NCBI GenBank assembly: GCA_964458255.1
Contig: CAYWHY010000042.1
Span: 1-12,732, forward strand
Length of the DNA: 12,732 bases
Reading direction: 5' to 3'
DNA from: Suilimivivens sp964458255
GTDB lineage: Bacteria; Bacillota; Clostridia; Lachnospirales; Lachnospiraceae
Shown: positions 1 to 7,776 of the stretch, in pieces
Position numbering within the stretch: the first letter of the stretch is position 1
Layout of the letters: each line of letters starts with the position of its first letter
Notes under the pieces: generated by a model
The model's database searches: none
Told to the model about the DNA's origin: nothing
What the model saw: the letters and a program-made list of their open reading frames with translations, nothing else
Program-made: the position numbers and the translations under genes

Positions 1-43
1 TCATCTGAGCCTTTTTTCTTTGCCCAGTTTTTTCATAGGTCAT
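1..43 (-). CDS. Possible 5' end of a divergent gene (partial)
   Basis: On the minus strand an ATG at 43-41 opens a reading frame with no stop up to the window edge, giving 14 residues, MTYEKTGQRKKAQM. The Lys/Arg-rich start is compatible with many proteins, including the N-terminus of a TetR-type regulator, but too little is visible to name it. An extended -10 element lies about 40 bp upstream at a sensible distance. No convincing Shine-Dalgarno sequence is present, and a second minus-strand ATG at 36 stops after 11 codons. The call rests on frame openness and promoter placement only. Confidence 0.3.
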   Translation of the reverse strand, partial: MTYEKTGQRKKAQM

Positions 44-72
44 TTGACACTATCATCGGCAATATGCCATGT

Positions 73-93
73 TGTTATAGGGATATTATAACA
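73..93. promoter_or_regulatory. Inverted repeat, possible operator
   Basis: TGTTATA (73-79) and TATAACA (87-93) are perfect 7-bp inverted arms with a 7-bp centre. The site lies between the putative divergent gene and pheA. It covers the extended -10 of the leftward promoter and the likely -35 zone of the rightward one. That is where a dimeric repressor would act. The sequence is AT-rich, so chance is a real alternative, and no regulator family is identified. Confidence 0.3.
85..93 (-). promoter_or_regulatory. Extended -10 promoter for the leftward gene
   Basis: Read on the minus strand, positions 93-85 contain TGT followed by TATAAT, a consensus -10 hexamer (90-85) with the TGn extension. 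Extended -10 promoters can work without a good -35, and none is obvious here. Transcription would start near 78, leaving a leader of about 35 nt before the ATG at 43. Confidence 0.35.
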
Positions 94-117
94 TATTTCC
101 TTGCTATCAGGTATAAT
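89..117 (+). promoter_or_regulatory. Likely pheA operon promoter
   Basis: A consensus -10 TATAAT lies at 112-117. At 17-bp spacing the -35 position reads TAACAT (89-94), a weak match. A second -10-like TATAAA follows at 122-127, with TTGCTA at 101-106 but only 15 bp between them. Transcription from the first would begin near 124, giving a leader of about 68 nt to the pheA start at 192. The leader holds a 4-bp hairpin (158-169) just before the ribosome binding site. A TTGACA at 44-49 has no matching -10 at the right distance. Confidence 0.4.
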
Positions 118-191
118 TTGGTATAAAATAAATGCAGTATTTTTACTTTAATTCAATCTGCAAAAGCAGCTTACGGAAAGGGAAAAGGTAC

Positions 192-1316
192 ATGGATTTA
201 CAGGAACTTCGCAAACAGCTTGATGAAATTGATTCAAACATTGTTGAACTCTATGAAAAACGTATGGAGGTTTCCAAAAATGTTGCCAAATATAAAATTG
301 AAACCGGGAAAAAGGTCCTTGATAAGGCAAGAGAAGAGGAAAAAATCCGTAAAGTAAAATCACTTACCCATAATGAATTTAACAGCCATGGTATCGGAGA
401 ACTGTTTGAACAGATTATGGCCATGAGCCGGAAACTTCAATATCAGATGGTTGCCGATAGCGGTGGATATAATAAACTGCCTTTTATTCGCGTGAATTCT
501 TTGGAAACGGAAAAGGCAAGAGTGGTTTTTCAGGGAGCAGAAGGCGCGTATTCCCAAGCGGCCATGTTAAAGTATTTCGGAAATGAGGTAAACAGTTTTC
601 ATGTGGACACCTTTCGGGATGCTATGGTTGCCATTGATGAGGGACGTGCGGACTTTGCGGTGCTTCCCATCGAGAATTCCACGGCAGGAATTGTCAGCGA
701 AATTTATGATCTTCTGGTTGAGTTTGAAAATTATATCGTTGGGGAGCAGATAATCAGAATTGAACATTGTCTCATGGCTGTGCCGGGAACAAAGATTGAG
801 GATATCAGGACTGTTTATTCCCATCCGCAGTCCCTTATGCAGTCGGCGAGATATTTAAATGAGCATCCGTGGCAGCAGATTAGTATGCAGAATAATGCTT
901 TTGCGGCAAAAAAAGTGGCAGATGAGCAGAATCAGACGCAGGCAGCCATTGCCAGTGAATATGCGGCAGAGCTTTACGGACTTGAGGTTCTTGAAAAAGG
1001 GATCAACCATTCAAACAGTAATGCAACCCGTTTTATTATTGTAACCAATCAGAAAGTTTTCCGCGAAGATGCAAAGAAGGTCAGTATTTGCTTTGAGGTG
1101 GCACATGAAAGCGGTTCTCTGTATCATATGCTTTCTCATTTTATTTACAATAATCTTAATATGAATAAAATTGAAAGCAGACCGATTGAGGACAGAAACT
1201 GGGAATATCGTTTCTTTATTGATTTTGAAGGAAATCTTTCCGAAAGTTCCGTAAAGAATGCACTAAGAGGTCTTAGAGAAGAGGCCAGAAACATGAAAAT
1301 TTTGGGAAATTATTAA
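192..1316 (+). CDS. pheA: Bifunctional chorismate mutase/prephenate dehydratase (P-protein)
   Basis: This enzyme converts chorismate to prephenate and then to phenylpyruvate, the committed route to phenylalanine. At 374 residues it is close to E. coli PheA (386). An AroQ-type mutase domain covers about 1-90, with the usual active-site residues visible: R7, R24, K35, D44, R47, E48 and probably Q83. Prephenate dehydratase covers about 110-285, with FQGAEGAYSQ (113-122), ENSTAG (161-166) and the catalytic TRF motif at T279-F281. A C-terminal ACT domain (about 297-370) has the phenylalanine-binding ESRP motif at 328-331; the partner motif, usually GALV, reads GSLY (308-311). ATG 192 is chosen because a purine-rich GGAAAAGG precedes it and the mutase fold starts there. 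An in-frame ATG at 132 would add 20 residues but has no ribosome binding site. It is the first gene of the operon, and feedback inhibition by phenylalanine is expected from the ACT domain. Confidence 0.95.
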   Translation: MDLQELRKQLDEIDSNIVELYEKRMEVSKNVAKYKIETGKKVLDKAREEEKIRKVKSLTHNEFNSHGIGELFEQIMAMSRKLQYQMVADSGGYNKLPFIRVNSLETEKARVVFQGAEGAYSQAAMLKYFGNEVNSFHVDTFRDAMVAIDEGRADFAVLPIENSTAGIVSEIYDLLVEFENYIVGEQIIRIEHCLMAVPGTKIEDIRTVYSHPQSLMQSARYLNEHPWQQISMQNNAFAAKKVADEQNQTQAAIASEYAAELYGLEVLEKGINHSNSNATRFIIVTNQKVFREDAKKVSICFEVAHESGSLYHMLSHFIYNNLNMNKIESRPIEDRNWEYRFFIDFEGNLSESSVKNALRGLREEARNMKILGNY

Positions 1317-1332
1317 AAAGGAAAACAGACAG

Positions 1333-2646
1333 ATGAAAGAACAGGAACTAATTGTATATAAAGATTTTACACAGGAAGAAGGACAGGTTTTGTATGATAT
1401 GGCCTGGCTTATGGAACACTATGCGGATGAGTACTATAATAAAGAAGATATGTCGGGACTTTTACATGACTGTATTCATCATTTGCTTGAAATGGCTGGA
1501 AATCATGGGTTTTACGGAAATTTATGGCACTGTTACCTGACGAATCTTCTGGTAAATAACGAAAACAGCTACAGTCGTGCCTGTGAAATCCGCGGTGAAG
1601 TGGGGGGAACCATTAACCAGGCGGTTCTTCATGATATTGTGATTTTTAAAGAGTTTTATGATTATGATTTTTCAGATATGATAAAAACATTAGGGGCAGA
1701 CTGTTTTACAATGATTACCGATTATGAAAGCTGTGACGGCGAGAGTAAGGTGTATAACAGTCGTATCAGGGAAAGAATCTGTTCTCTGGCGGTCAAATTT
1801 ACAAAGAATCACACGCCGGAGGAAATGAAAGCAACCTTAACAGAATTTTATAAGGAATATGGTGTGGGAAAATTCGGTTTACATAAAGCATTCCGTGTGG
1901 TTCGTGACGAGAACGGTGTTCAAATTGTACCGATTCAGAGAATTGCCCATGTACATTTGGATGATCTGGTAGGGTATGAAATTCCCAAGCAGAAGCTGAT
2001 AGATAATACAGAGGCTTTTGTAGAAGGGAGAAGAGCCAATAACTGCCTGCTTTTCGGTGATGCCGGAACGGGGAAATCGTCCAGCATCAAGGGAATTGCC
2101 AATGAGTATTATGACAAGGGACTACGTATTATAGAAGTATATAAACATCAGTTCCAGGATTTGAATGATGTCATTACGCAGATTAAAAACAGGAATTATA
2201 AGTTTATTATCTATATGGACGATTTAAGCTTCGAGGATTTTGAGATTGAATATAAATATCTGAAAGCAGTGATTGAGGGAGGACTTGAGAAGAAACCGGA
2301 TAATGTACTGATTTATGCAACCTCTAACAGAAGACATCTGGTAAGAGAAAAGTTTAGTGACAAGGAAGAGAGAAGAGATGATCTTCACTCGTCGGATACG
2401 GTACAGGAAAAACTTTCTTTAGTAGCAAGATTCGGCGTCAGTATTTTCTTTGCGGCTCCGGATAAAAAACAGTTTCAGAATATTGTGGAAGTATTGGCAC
2501 AGCGATATAACGTAACGTTGCCAAAGGAAGAGCTTTTGCTGGAAGCAAACAAGTGGGAACTTGCTCACGGAGGACTCTCCGGAAGAACGGCACAACAGTT
2601 TATTGATTACCTTCTTGGTAAAAAACAGGGGGAAATATGGCAGTAA
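1333..2646 (+). CDS. DUF815-type AAA+ ATPase
   Basis: This 437-residue protein belongs to the uncharacterised DUF815 group of AAA+ ATPases. The C-terminal half carries the family pattern: a Walker A motif GDAGTGKSS (242-250) with K248, a Walker B stretch FIIYMDD (291-297), a sensor-like YATSNRRHL (328-336), and a conserved SLVARFG (362-368) followed by an AAA+ lid region. Residues 1-200 form a longer N-terminal extension, rich in aromatic and acidic residues, with no motif I recognise. No signal peptide or membrane helix is seen, so it is probably cytoplasmic. The gene starts 16 nt after pheA with AAGGA about 11 nt upstream. Its last 10 nt overlap the ppx start, which suggests translational coupling. 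The family's role is unknown; a chaperone-like or regulatory partner of the polyphosphate enzymes is my inference from position alone. Confidence 0.88.
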   Translation: MKEQELIVYKDFTQEEGQVLYDMAWLMEHYADEYYNKEDMSGLLHDCIHHLLEMAGNHGFYGNLWHCYLTNLLVNNENSYSRACEIRGEVGGTINQAVLHDIVIFKEFYDYDFSDMIKTLGADCFTMITDYESCDGESKVYNSRIRERICSLAVKFTKNHTPEEMKATLTEFYKEYGVGKFGLHKAFRVVRDENGVQIVPIQRIAHVHLDDLVGYEIPKQKLIDNTEAFVEGRRANNCLLFGDAGTGKSSSIKGIANEYYDKGLRIIEVYKHQFQDLNDVITQIKNRNYKFIIYMDDLSFEDFEIEYKYLKAVIEGGLEKKPDNVLIYATSNRRHLVREKFSDKEERRDDLHSSDTVQEKLSLVARFGVSIFFAAPDKKQFQNIVEVLAQRYNVTLPKEELLLEANKWELAHGGLSGRTAQQFIDYLLGKKQGEIWQ

Positions 2647-4181
2647 AAACATTTGCGGCAATAGATGTGGGATCTTATGAGCTTTCCATGAAAATATTTG
2701 AGGTTTCCAAGAATTATGGCATGAAGGAAATAGATCATATTCGTCACGGAATTGATATGGGAACGGAGAGTTACATTACCGGGAAATTAAGTTATGACCG
2801 TGTAGAAGAACTTTGTCGTACTTTGCGTGAGTATGCGGATATTATGAAAACTTATCAGGTGTCGGATTATGTGGCATATGGAACAAGCGCAATCAGAGAA
2901 ACGGAAAATACCGCAATTCTGCTTGATCAGATTCATCAAAGAACCGGAATTCATATCGGCGTGCTCAGTAACTCTGAACAGCGTTTTTTGGATTATAAAT
3001 CCATTGCATCTCTGGGAGAAGGTTTTAACAAAATTATAGAGAATGCAACTGCTATTGTAGATATCGGTGGTGGTAGTATCCAGGTGTCATTGTTTGATAA
3101 AGACACACTTGTTTCTACACAGAATATGAAGCTTGGAGTGCTGCGGCTTAGAGAGAGACTGACACATTTGGATGCGAGCTTCGCTCAGTACGAGAATCTT
3201 TTAAATGAATTGGTGGATTCACAGATATCGGTTTATCAGAAACTGTATCTGAAGGATAAAGAAATTAAGAATATTATTGTTGTGGATGATTATATTTCTG
3301 CACTGGTGCGCAAGAAGAGCATTAATCATGGCAAGAGTGGTTATGCAGGAAAAGAATTGTTTGAATATTTTTTAAACGCATATAGTATAAAGAGCTTTTC
3401 AGAACTCGCAAAAACATGGGATATGCCGGAAGAAAATATGCCGATTCTTTATATTTCGTTAGTTATGGTAAAACGTATCATGGAGACCATGGGAGCTGAG
3501 TTAATATGGGCACCGGGGGTTACGCTTTGTGACGGTATTGCATATGAGTATGCGGAAAAGAATAAAATGATAGCATCCGCACATGACTTTGAGAAGGATA
3601 TTATTGCCTGTGCACAGAATATCAGCAAACGCTACCGTGGAAGCAGGAGACGAAGTGAAACGTTAGAACACATTGCACTTACCATTTTTGACAGTATGAA
3701 AAAAGTACATGGATTGGGAAAAAGAGAAAAATTGTTATTGCAGCTTTCCACAATCCTTCATGATTGCGGTAAGTTTGTCAGTATGTCAAATTTGGCGGAA
3801 TGTTCTTACAGCATTATTATGGCAACCGAGATTATCGGACTTTCTCATGCGGAAAGAGAAATTGTTGCAAATGTTGTAAAATATAATCATTTGGATTTTG
3901 CTTATTATGAAGAGATGAGCAGATACAGTATGATTGACAGAGAATCTTACTTAAAGATTGCCAAATTGACAGCTATTTTGCGAATCGCAAACGGGCTTGA
4001 CAGAAGCCATAAACAGAAGTTTAGAAACGTAAAAGCATCATTAAAGGAGAATCAGTTGGTAATAACAGTTGATACAAATGAGGATATTACTCTGGAGAAG
4101 GGTCTGTTTGGTGCAAGAGCAGCTTTTTTTGAAGAAGTATACAGTGTCAGGCCTGTGATCAGACAGAAGAGGACGATTTAA
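2637..4181 (+). CDS. ppx: Ppx/GppA-family phosphatase with C-terminal HD domain (variant active site)
   Basis: This family removes terminal phosphate from polyphosphate (Ppx) or converts pppGpp to ppGpp (GppA). The 514 residues comprise an actin-like ASKHA module (about 1-305) and an HD-type helical domain (about 318-514). Visible motifs are the first phosphate loop AIDVGSYE (8-15), YGTSAIRE (81-88), the second phosphate loop VDIGGGS (141-147), and the HD pair H375-D376 in ILHDCGK, with an upstream H345. Two departures stand out: GSNS of the first loop reads GSYE, and the usual EE pair reads E114-Q115, where the second Glu is the catalytic one in E. coli Ppx by my eye alignment. It may therefore be a lineage-specific variant with altered activity. 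The start at 2637 has a strong AGGGGGA ribosome binding site and overlaps the ATPase gene. The ppk gene directly downstream supports a polyphosphate role over a purely (p)ppGpp one. Confidence 0.87.
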   Translation: MAVKTFAAIDVGSYELSMKIFEVSKNYGMKEIDHIRHGIDMGTESYITGKLSYDRVEELCRTLREYADIMKTYQVSDYVAYGTSAIRETENTAILLDQIHQRTGIHIGVLSNSEQRFLDYKSIASLGEGFNKIIENATAIVDIGGGSIQVSLFDKDTLVSTQNMKLGVLRLRERLTHLDASFAQYENLLNELVDSQISVYQKLYLKDKEIKNIIVVDDYISALVRKKSINHGKSGYAGKELFEYFLNAYSIKSFSELAKTWDMPEENMPILYISLVMVKRIMETMGAELIWAPGVTLCDGIAYEYAEKNKMIASAHDFEKDIIACAQNISKRYRGSRRRSETLEHIALTIFDSMKKVHGLGKREKLLLQLSTILHDCGKFVSMSNLAECSYSIIMATEIIGLSHAEREIVANVVKYNHLDFAYYEEMSRYSMIDRESYLKIAKLTAILRIANGLDRSHKQKFRNVKASLKENQLVITVDTNEDITLEKGLFGARAAFFEEVYSVRPVIRQKRTI

Positions 4182-4219
4182 TATGGGGATGCACATTTTT
4201 GTGTACATGGAGGTATAAA

Positions 4220-6358
4220 ATGAGTAAAGCAAAATACGCGGATGCAAGTTTTTATAGCAACAGGGAACTTAGCTGGATACTTTTTAACAAGCGAGTGTTA
4301 AGTGAGGCAAAGGATAAGCAGAATCCGTTGTTTGAGAGACTTAAATTTTTGAGTATTACGGCGTCTAATCTGGATGAATTCTTTATGGTAAGAGTGGCAT
4401 CTTTAAAGGATATGGTAAATGCCGGATATGAGAAGCCTGATATTGCGGGCATGACGCCCATGGAACAGCTTAAGGAATTGAATGTGGCAACGCATAAGCT
4501 GGTGGAGCAGCAGTATACGGTTTACAATCGTTCTTTGTTGCCGCTTTTGCTGCAAAATGGACTTCGTGTCATTGTGAATCATGAAGATTTAACTGAGGCA
4601 GAAGCGGTATTTGTAGACAAATTTTTTGCAGAAAATGTGTATCCTGTTTTAACACCTATGGCGGTAGACTCGTCCAGACCGTTTCCTTTGATTCGCAATA
4701 AGTCTTTAAATATCGGCGCTCTTGTGACAAAGAAAAATGGTGACAACGATTTAGAATTTGCTACAGTACAAGTGCCCAGTGTGCTTCCGAGAATTGTGCA
4801 GATTCCTACAGAAAATGTAAAAGAGAAAACAGTTATTTTATTAGAAGAAGTTATTGAGAGAAATATTCATAAATTATTTTTGAATTATGATATTGTCTGT
4901 GCGTATCCTTTCCGTATTATGAGAAATGCAGATTTTTCCATTGAGGAAGATGAAGCAGAGGATTTACTGAAGGAAATTGAAAAGCAGCTAAAGAAGAGAC
5001 AGTGGGGACAGGCGATTCGTCTGGAAGTAGAGAGTAGAATTGATAAACGTCTGCTGGCCATTATTAAGAAAGAACTTTCGATAGTGGACGAAGATATTTA
5101 CAGAATTGATGGTCCTTTGGATTTAACCTTTCTTATGAAAATGTATGGACTCTCCGGTTTTGATCACTTGAAAGAAAAGGGCTATGCAGCACCTCAGCCG
5201 GTACCGGCGTTCCCGGCAGACTGTGATATTTTTGAACAAATCAGAAAAAATGATGTTCTTTTGCATCATCCTTATGAATCATTTACACCGGTCGTTGATT
5301 TTATCAGACAGGCAGCAAGGGATGAAAATGTTCTGGCCATAAAGCAGACGCTTTATCGTGTCAGTGGTAATTCACCAATTATTGCGGCACTTGCACAGGC
5401 GGCTGAGAATGGAAAGCAGGTTTCCGTTCTGGTAGAGCTGAAGGCAAGATTCGACGAAGAAAATAATATTGTATGGGCAAGAAAACTGGAAAAAGCAGGT
5501 TGTCACGTTATTTATGGACTGGTAGGTTTAAAAACTCACAGTAAAATTACATTGGTAGTGAGAAGAGAAGAGGACGGTATCAGACGTTATGTGCATCTTG
5601 GTACCGGAAATTATAATGATGCCACGGCAAAGACGTATACGGATATAGGTCTTTTTACCTGTTCGACGTCTGTCGGAGAAGATGCAACAGCCGTATTTAA
5701 TATGCTTTCCGGTTATTCTGAGCCTTTGTCATGGAATAAATTGTCTTTGGCACCATTGTGGCTTAAGGACAGATTCTTATATCTGATTAACAGAGAAAAA
5801 GAAAATGCCATGGCGGGCAGAGGCGGACATATTATAGCAAAGATTAACAGTCTTTGTGATAAAGATGTAATAGAAGCCCTTTATGAGGCAGCAGCGGAAG
5901 GGGTTAAAATAGAATTGATTGTCCGTGGTATCTGTTGCCTTAAGACAGGACTTCCGGGCATTGGAAATAATATTACTGTACGCTCTATCGTAGGAAACTA
6001 TTTAGAGCACAGCAGAATCTTTTATTTTGCAAACGACGGCAAACCGGAGTACTACTGTGCGAGTGCAGACTGGATGCCAAGAAACTTAGAACGTCGAGTG
6101 GAGATTATGTTTCCGGTAGAAAAGCCGGAGCTGCAGGAAAAGCTTATGCATATTTTATCCACGCAGCTTAAGGATACGGTTAAGGCACATGTTTTGAAGC
6201 CTGACGGCAGTTATGAAAAAGTGGATAGGAGAGGAAAGGGAATTGTGATTGCCCAAAAAGTATTTGGTGAGGAAGCAGTGAGGGCGGCAAAGGAAAACGG
6301 CGAAGAGGTCAATCACAGAGTATTTATTCCCAAAACACATCATGAACAGGATGAATAA
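4220..6358 (+). CDS. ppk1: Polyphosphate kinase 1
   Basis: Ppk1 reversibly polymerises the gamma-phosphate of ATP into inorganic polyphosphate through a phosphohistidine intermediate. The 712 residues show all four domains: an N-terminal helical domain opening with FYSNRELSW (11-19) and SNLDEFF (49-55), a middle domain (about 120-320), and two phospholipase-D-like catalytic domains. The autophosphorylated histidine is H440 in GLKTHSKI and the second conserved one is H597 in YLEHSRI, corresponding to E. coli H435 and H592. The metal/phosphate-binding arginines are R380 (TLYR) and R410 (KARFDE). LGTGNYND (460-467) is also intact. Nothing appears truncated. ATG 4220 is preferred over an in-frame ATG at 4199 because GGAGG (4209-4213) sits 6 nt upstream and the shorter start matches the family. 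The gap from ppx is 38 nt, and the 3' end overlaps maf. Confidence 0.97.
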   Translation: MSKAKYADASFYSNRELSWILFNKRVLSEAKDKQNPLFERLKFLSITASNLDEFFMVRVASLKDMVNAGYEKPDIAGMTPMEQLKELNVATHKLVEQQYTVYNRSLLPLLLQNGLRVIVNHEDLTEAEAVFVDKFFAENVYPVLTPMAVDSSRPFPLIRNKSLNIGALVTKKNGDNDLEFATVQVPSVLPRIVQIPTENVKEKTVILLEEVIERNIHKLFLNYDIVCAYPFRIMRNADFSIEEDEAEDLLKEIEKQLKKRQWGQAIRLEVESRIDKRLLAIIKKELSIVDEDIYRIDGPLDLTFLMKMYGLSGFDHLKEKGYAAPQPVPAFPADCDIFEQIRKNDVLLHHPYESFTPVVDFIRQAARDENVLAIKQTLYRVSGNSPIIAALAQAAENGKQVSVLVELKARFDEENNIVWARKLEKAGCHVIYGLVGLKTHSKITLVVRREEDGIRRYVHLGTGNYNDATAKTYTDIGLFTCSTSVGEDATAVFNMLSGYSEPLSWNKLSLAPLWLKDRFLYLINREKENAMAGRGGHIIAKINSLCDKDVIEALYEAAAEGVKIELIVRGICCLKTGLPGIGNNITVRSIVGNYLEHSRIFYFANDGKPEYYCASADWMPRNLERRVEIMFPVEKPELQEKLMHILSTQLKDTVKAHVLKPDGSYEKVDRRGKGIVIAQKVFGEEAVRAAKENGEEVNHRVFIPKTHHEQDE

Positions 6359-6956
6359 AAAAATTATTTTGGCAAGTGCTTCTCCGAGAAGAAAAGAACT
6401 GCTTACCCAAATGGGACTTGATTTTGAGATAAAGGTGAGTGGTGTCGAAGAAGTGACGGAAAGAAATGAACCGGCAGAAATGGTAAAGGAACTTTCGGCA
6501 CTAAAAGCAGTGGATATATTTGAGAGACTGACGGAAAAGGAAAAAGCGGAAGCCTTAGTGATTGGTGCAGATACGGTGGTTGCCCTTGATGAATGTATCA
6601 TGGGAAAACCGGTGACAGAAGAAAATGCGATACAGATGCTTACAGCTCTGCAGGGAAGAGAACATCAGGTTTATACGGGGGTCACTCTCGTTTATAAGGC
6701 AGAGGGAAAGAATAATATCAAAGTGAAATCCTTTTATGAAAAGACAGATGTTTTCATGTATCCGATTACGGAGAAAGAAATCAAAAATTATGTAGCTACC
6801 GGTGAGCCTATGGATAAAGCAGGCGCCTATGCCATCCAGGGAGGATGTGCTATTCATATCAAAGGTATAAACGGTGATTACAGTAATGTGGTAGGGCTGC
6901 CTGTAGGCAGACTTTACCAGGAAATGAAAAAAATACCTTTCCTGTGTGGAAAGTAA
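6351..6956 (+). CDS. maf: Maf/YhdE-type nucleoside triphosphate pyrophosphatase
   Basis: Maf proteins hydrolyse non-canonical or pyrimidine nucleoside triphosphates to the monophosphate plus pyrophosphate, and overexpression in Bacillus blocks septation. The 201-residue product has the family motifs: ILASASPRRKELL (6-18) with the SPRR phosphate loop, GADTVV (72-77) with catalytic D74, MGKP (84-87), and EPMDKAGAYAIQG (152-164). The last is typical of the dTTP/UTP-acting YhdE branch. Length is normal. Two starts are possible: ATG 6351, which puts the first beta strand where the family has it, and ATG 6342, three codons earlier. Neither has a proper ribosome binding site. Both overlap the end of ppk1 (by 8 or 17 nt), so translation probably depends on ribosomes finishing ppk1. 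Confidence 0.93.
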   Translation: MNKKIILASASPRRKELLTQMGLDFEIKVSGVEEVTERNEPAEMVKELSALKAVDIFERLTEKEKAEALVIGADTVVALDECIMGKPVTEENAIQMLTALQGREHQVYTGVTLVYKAEGKNNIKVKSFYEKTDVFMYPITEKEIKNYVATGEPMDKAGAYAIQGGCAIHIKGINGDYSNVVGLPVGRLYQEMKKIPFLCGK

Positions 6957-6972
6957 TAAGGAATGAGTGACA

Positions 6973-7764
6973 ATGATTCGTTTAGTAGCATCCGATATTG
7001 ATGGTACCTTAATAAAGGATTCCACACCGGATATGTACCCGGAAATGATACAGGCTATCCGGGATTTAAAGGAAAAGGGAATTTTATTTTGCGCGGCAAG
7101 TGGCAGACAGTATGCGAGCGTGAGAAGAGTTTTTCATGAAGTGGCAGATGATATTGCATATATTGTGGAAAACGGGGCTCAAATCAGATATCAGGGAAAA
7201 GATATTTCGGTAACACCCATGAAAAGGGAATATGTAGAAGAAATTCTTGCCATGTTACGTCCGTATTATGGAACATGTGAGACTGTTATATCAACGGCGA
7301 AAGGAAGTCTTGTGGAGAGTAGGAATCAGGATTTTATCGATTTACTTACCTATGGCTATCGCAATTCGTTCCGTAAAGTGGAAGATGTGCTTGCAGAGGA
7401 GGAGGAAATTATTAAAATTGCTATTTATCGCAAGGGCAGTATCCGTTCGCTTGGAGAAGAAAAGTTTATTCCGGCATGGAAGGACAGAGTAAAGGCATGT
7501 ATGGCAGGCGATGAGTGGGTAGATTTTATGGATGCGTCCGTGGACAAAGGGAATGCACTTAGGTTTTTACAGAATTATTTACACATAGCAAAAGAAGAGA
7601 CCATGGCTTTTGGAGATAACAATAATGATATCGGTATGATGCTTGCAGCAGGAGAAAGTTATGCGGTGGAAAATGCCGTAAAAGAGGTTAAGGAAGCAGC
7701 TGGAAAGATTTGCCCGGGATATATGGACAAGGGCGTTTATAAAATTATAAAAAATTTGCTATAA
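6973..7764 (+). CDS. Cof-type HAD-IIB family phosphatase
   Basis: This 263-residue protein is a haloacid-dehalogenase-superfamily phosphatase of the Cof/YidA type; members dephosphorylate sugar phosphates, FMN or related small esters. The HAD motifs are intact: motif I DIDGTL (8-13) with nucleophile D8 and acid/base D10, motif II S43 in AASGRQ, motif III K192 in DKGNAL, and motif IV GDNNND (214-219). A C2-type cap lies between, roughly 80-185. The substrate cannot be read from sequence. ATG 6973 is preferred, with AAGGA 10 nt upstream; an in-frame GTG at 6967 is an alternative that would sit only 4 nt from that element. It follows maf by 16 nt and precedes the acidic small protein by 12 nt. 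Confidence 0.92.
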   Translation: MIRLVASDIDGTLIKDSTPDMYPEMIQAIRDLKEKGILFCAASGRQYASVRRVFHEVADDIAYIVENGAQIRYQGKDISVTPMKREYVEEILAMLRPYYGTCETVISTAKGSLVESRNQDFIDLLTYGYRNSFRKVEDVLAEEEEIIKIAIYRKGSIRSLGEEKFIPAWKDRVKACMAGDEWVDFMDASVDKGNALRFLQNYLHIAKEETMAFGDNNNDIGMMLAAGESYAVENAVKEVKEAAGKICPGYMDKGVYKIIKNLL

Positions 7765-7776
7765 GGAGGATGTTGT

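Noticed and set aside
44..72. TTGACA at 44-49 as the -35 of the pheA promoter
   Set aside because: The -10 positions at 17-18 bp read CCATGT and CATGTT, which match consensus poorly.
6155..7025. Two long minus-strand frames (148 and 156 codons) opposite maf
   Set aside because: They lie antisense to well-conserved ppk1, maf and HAD codons, have no ribosome binding site, and their Ser/His-rich products look like shadow translations.
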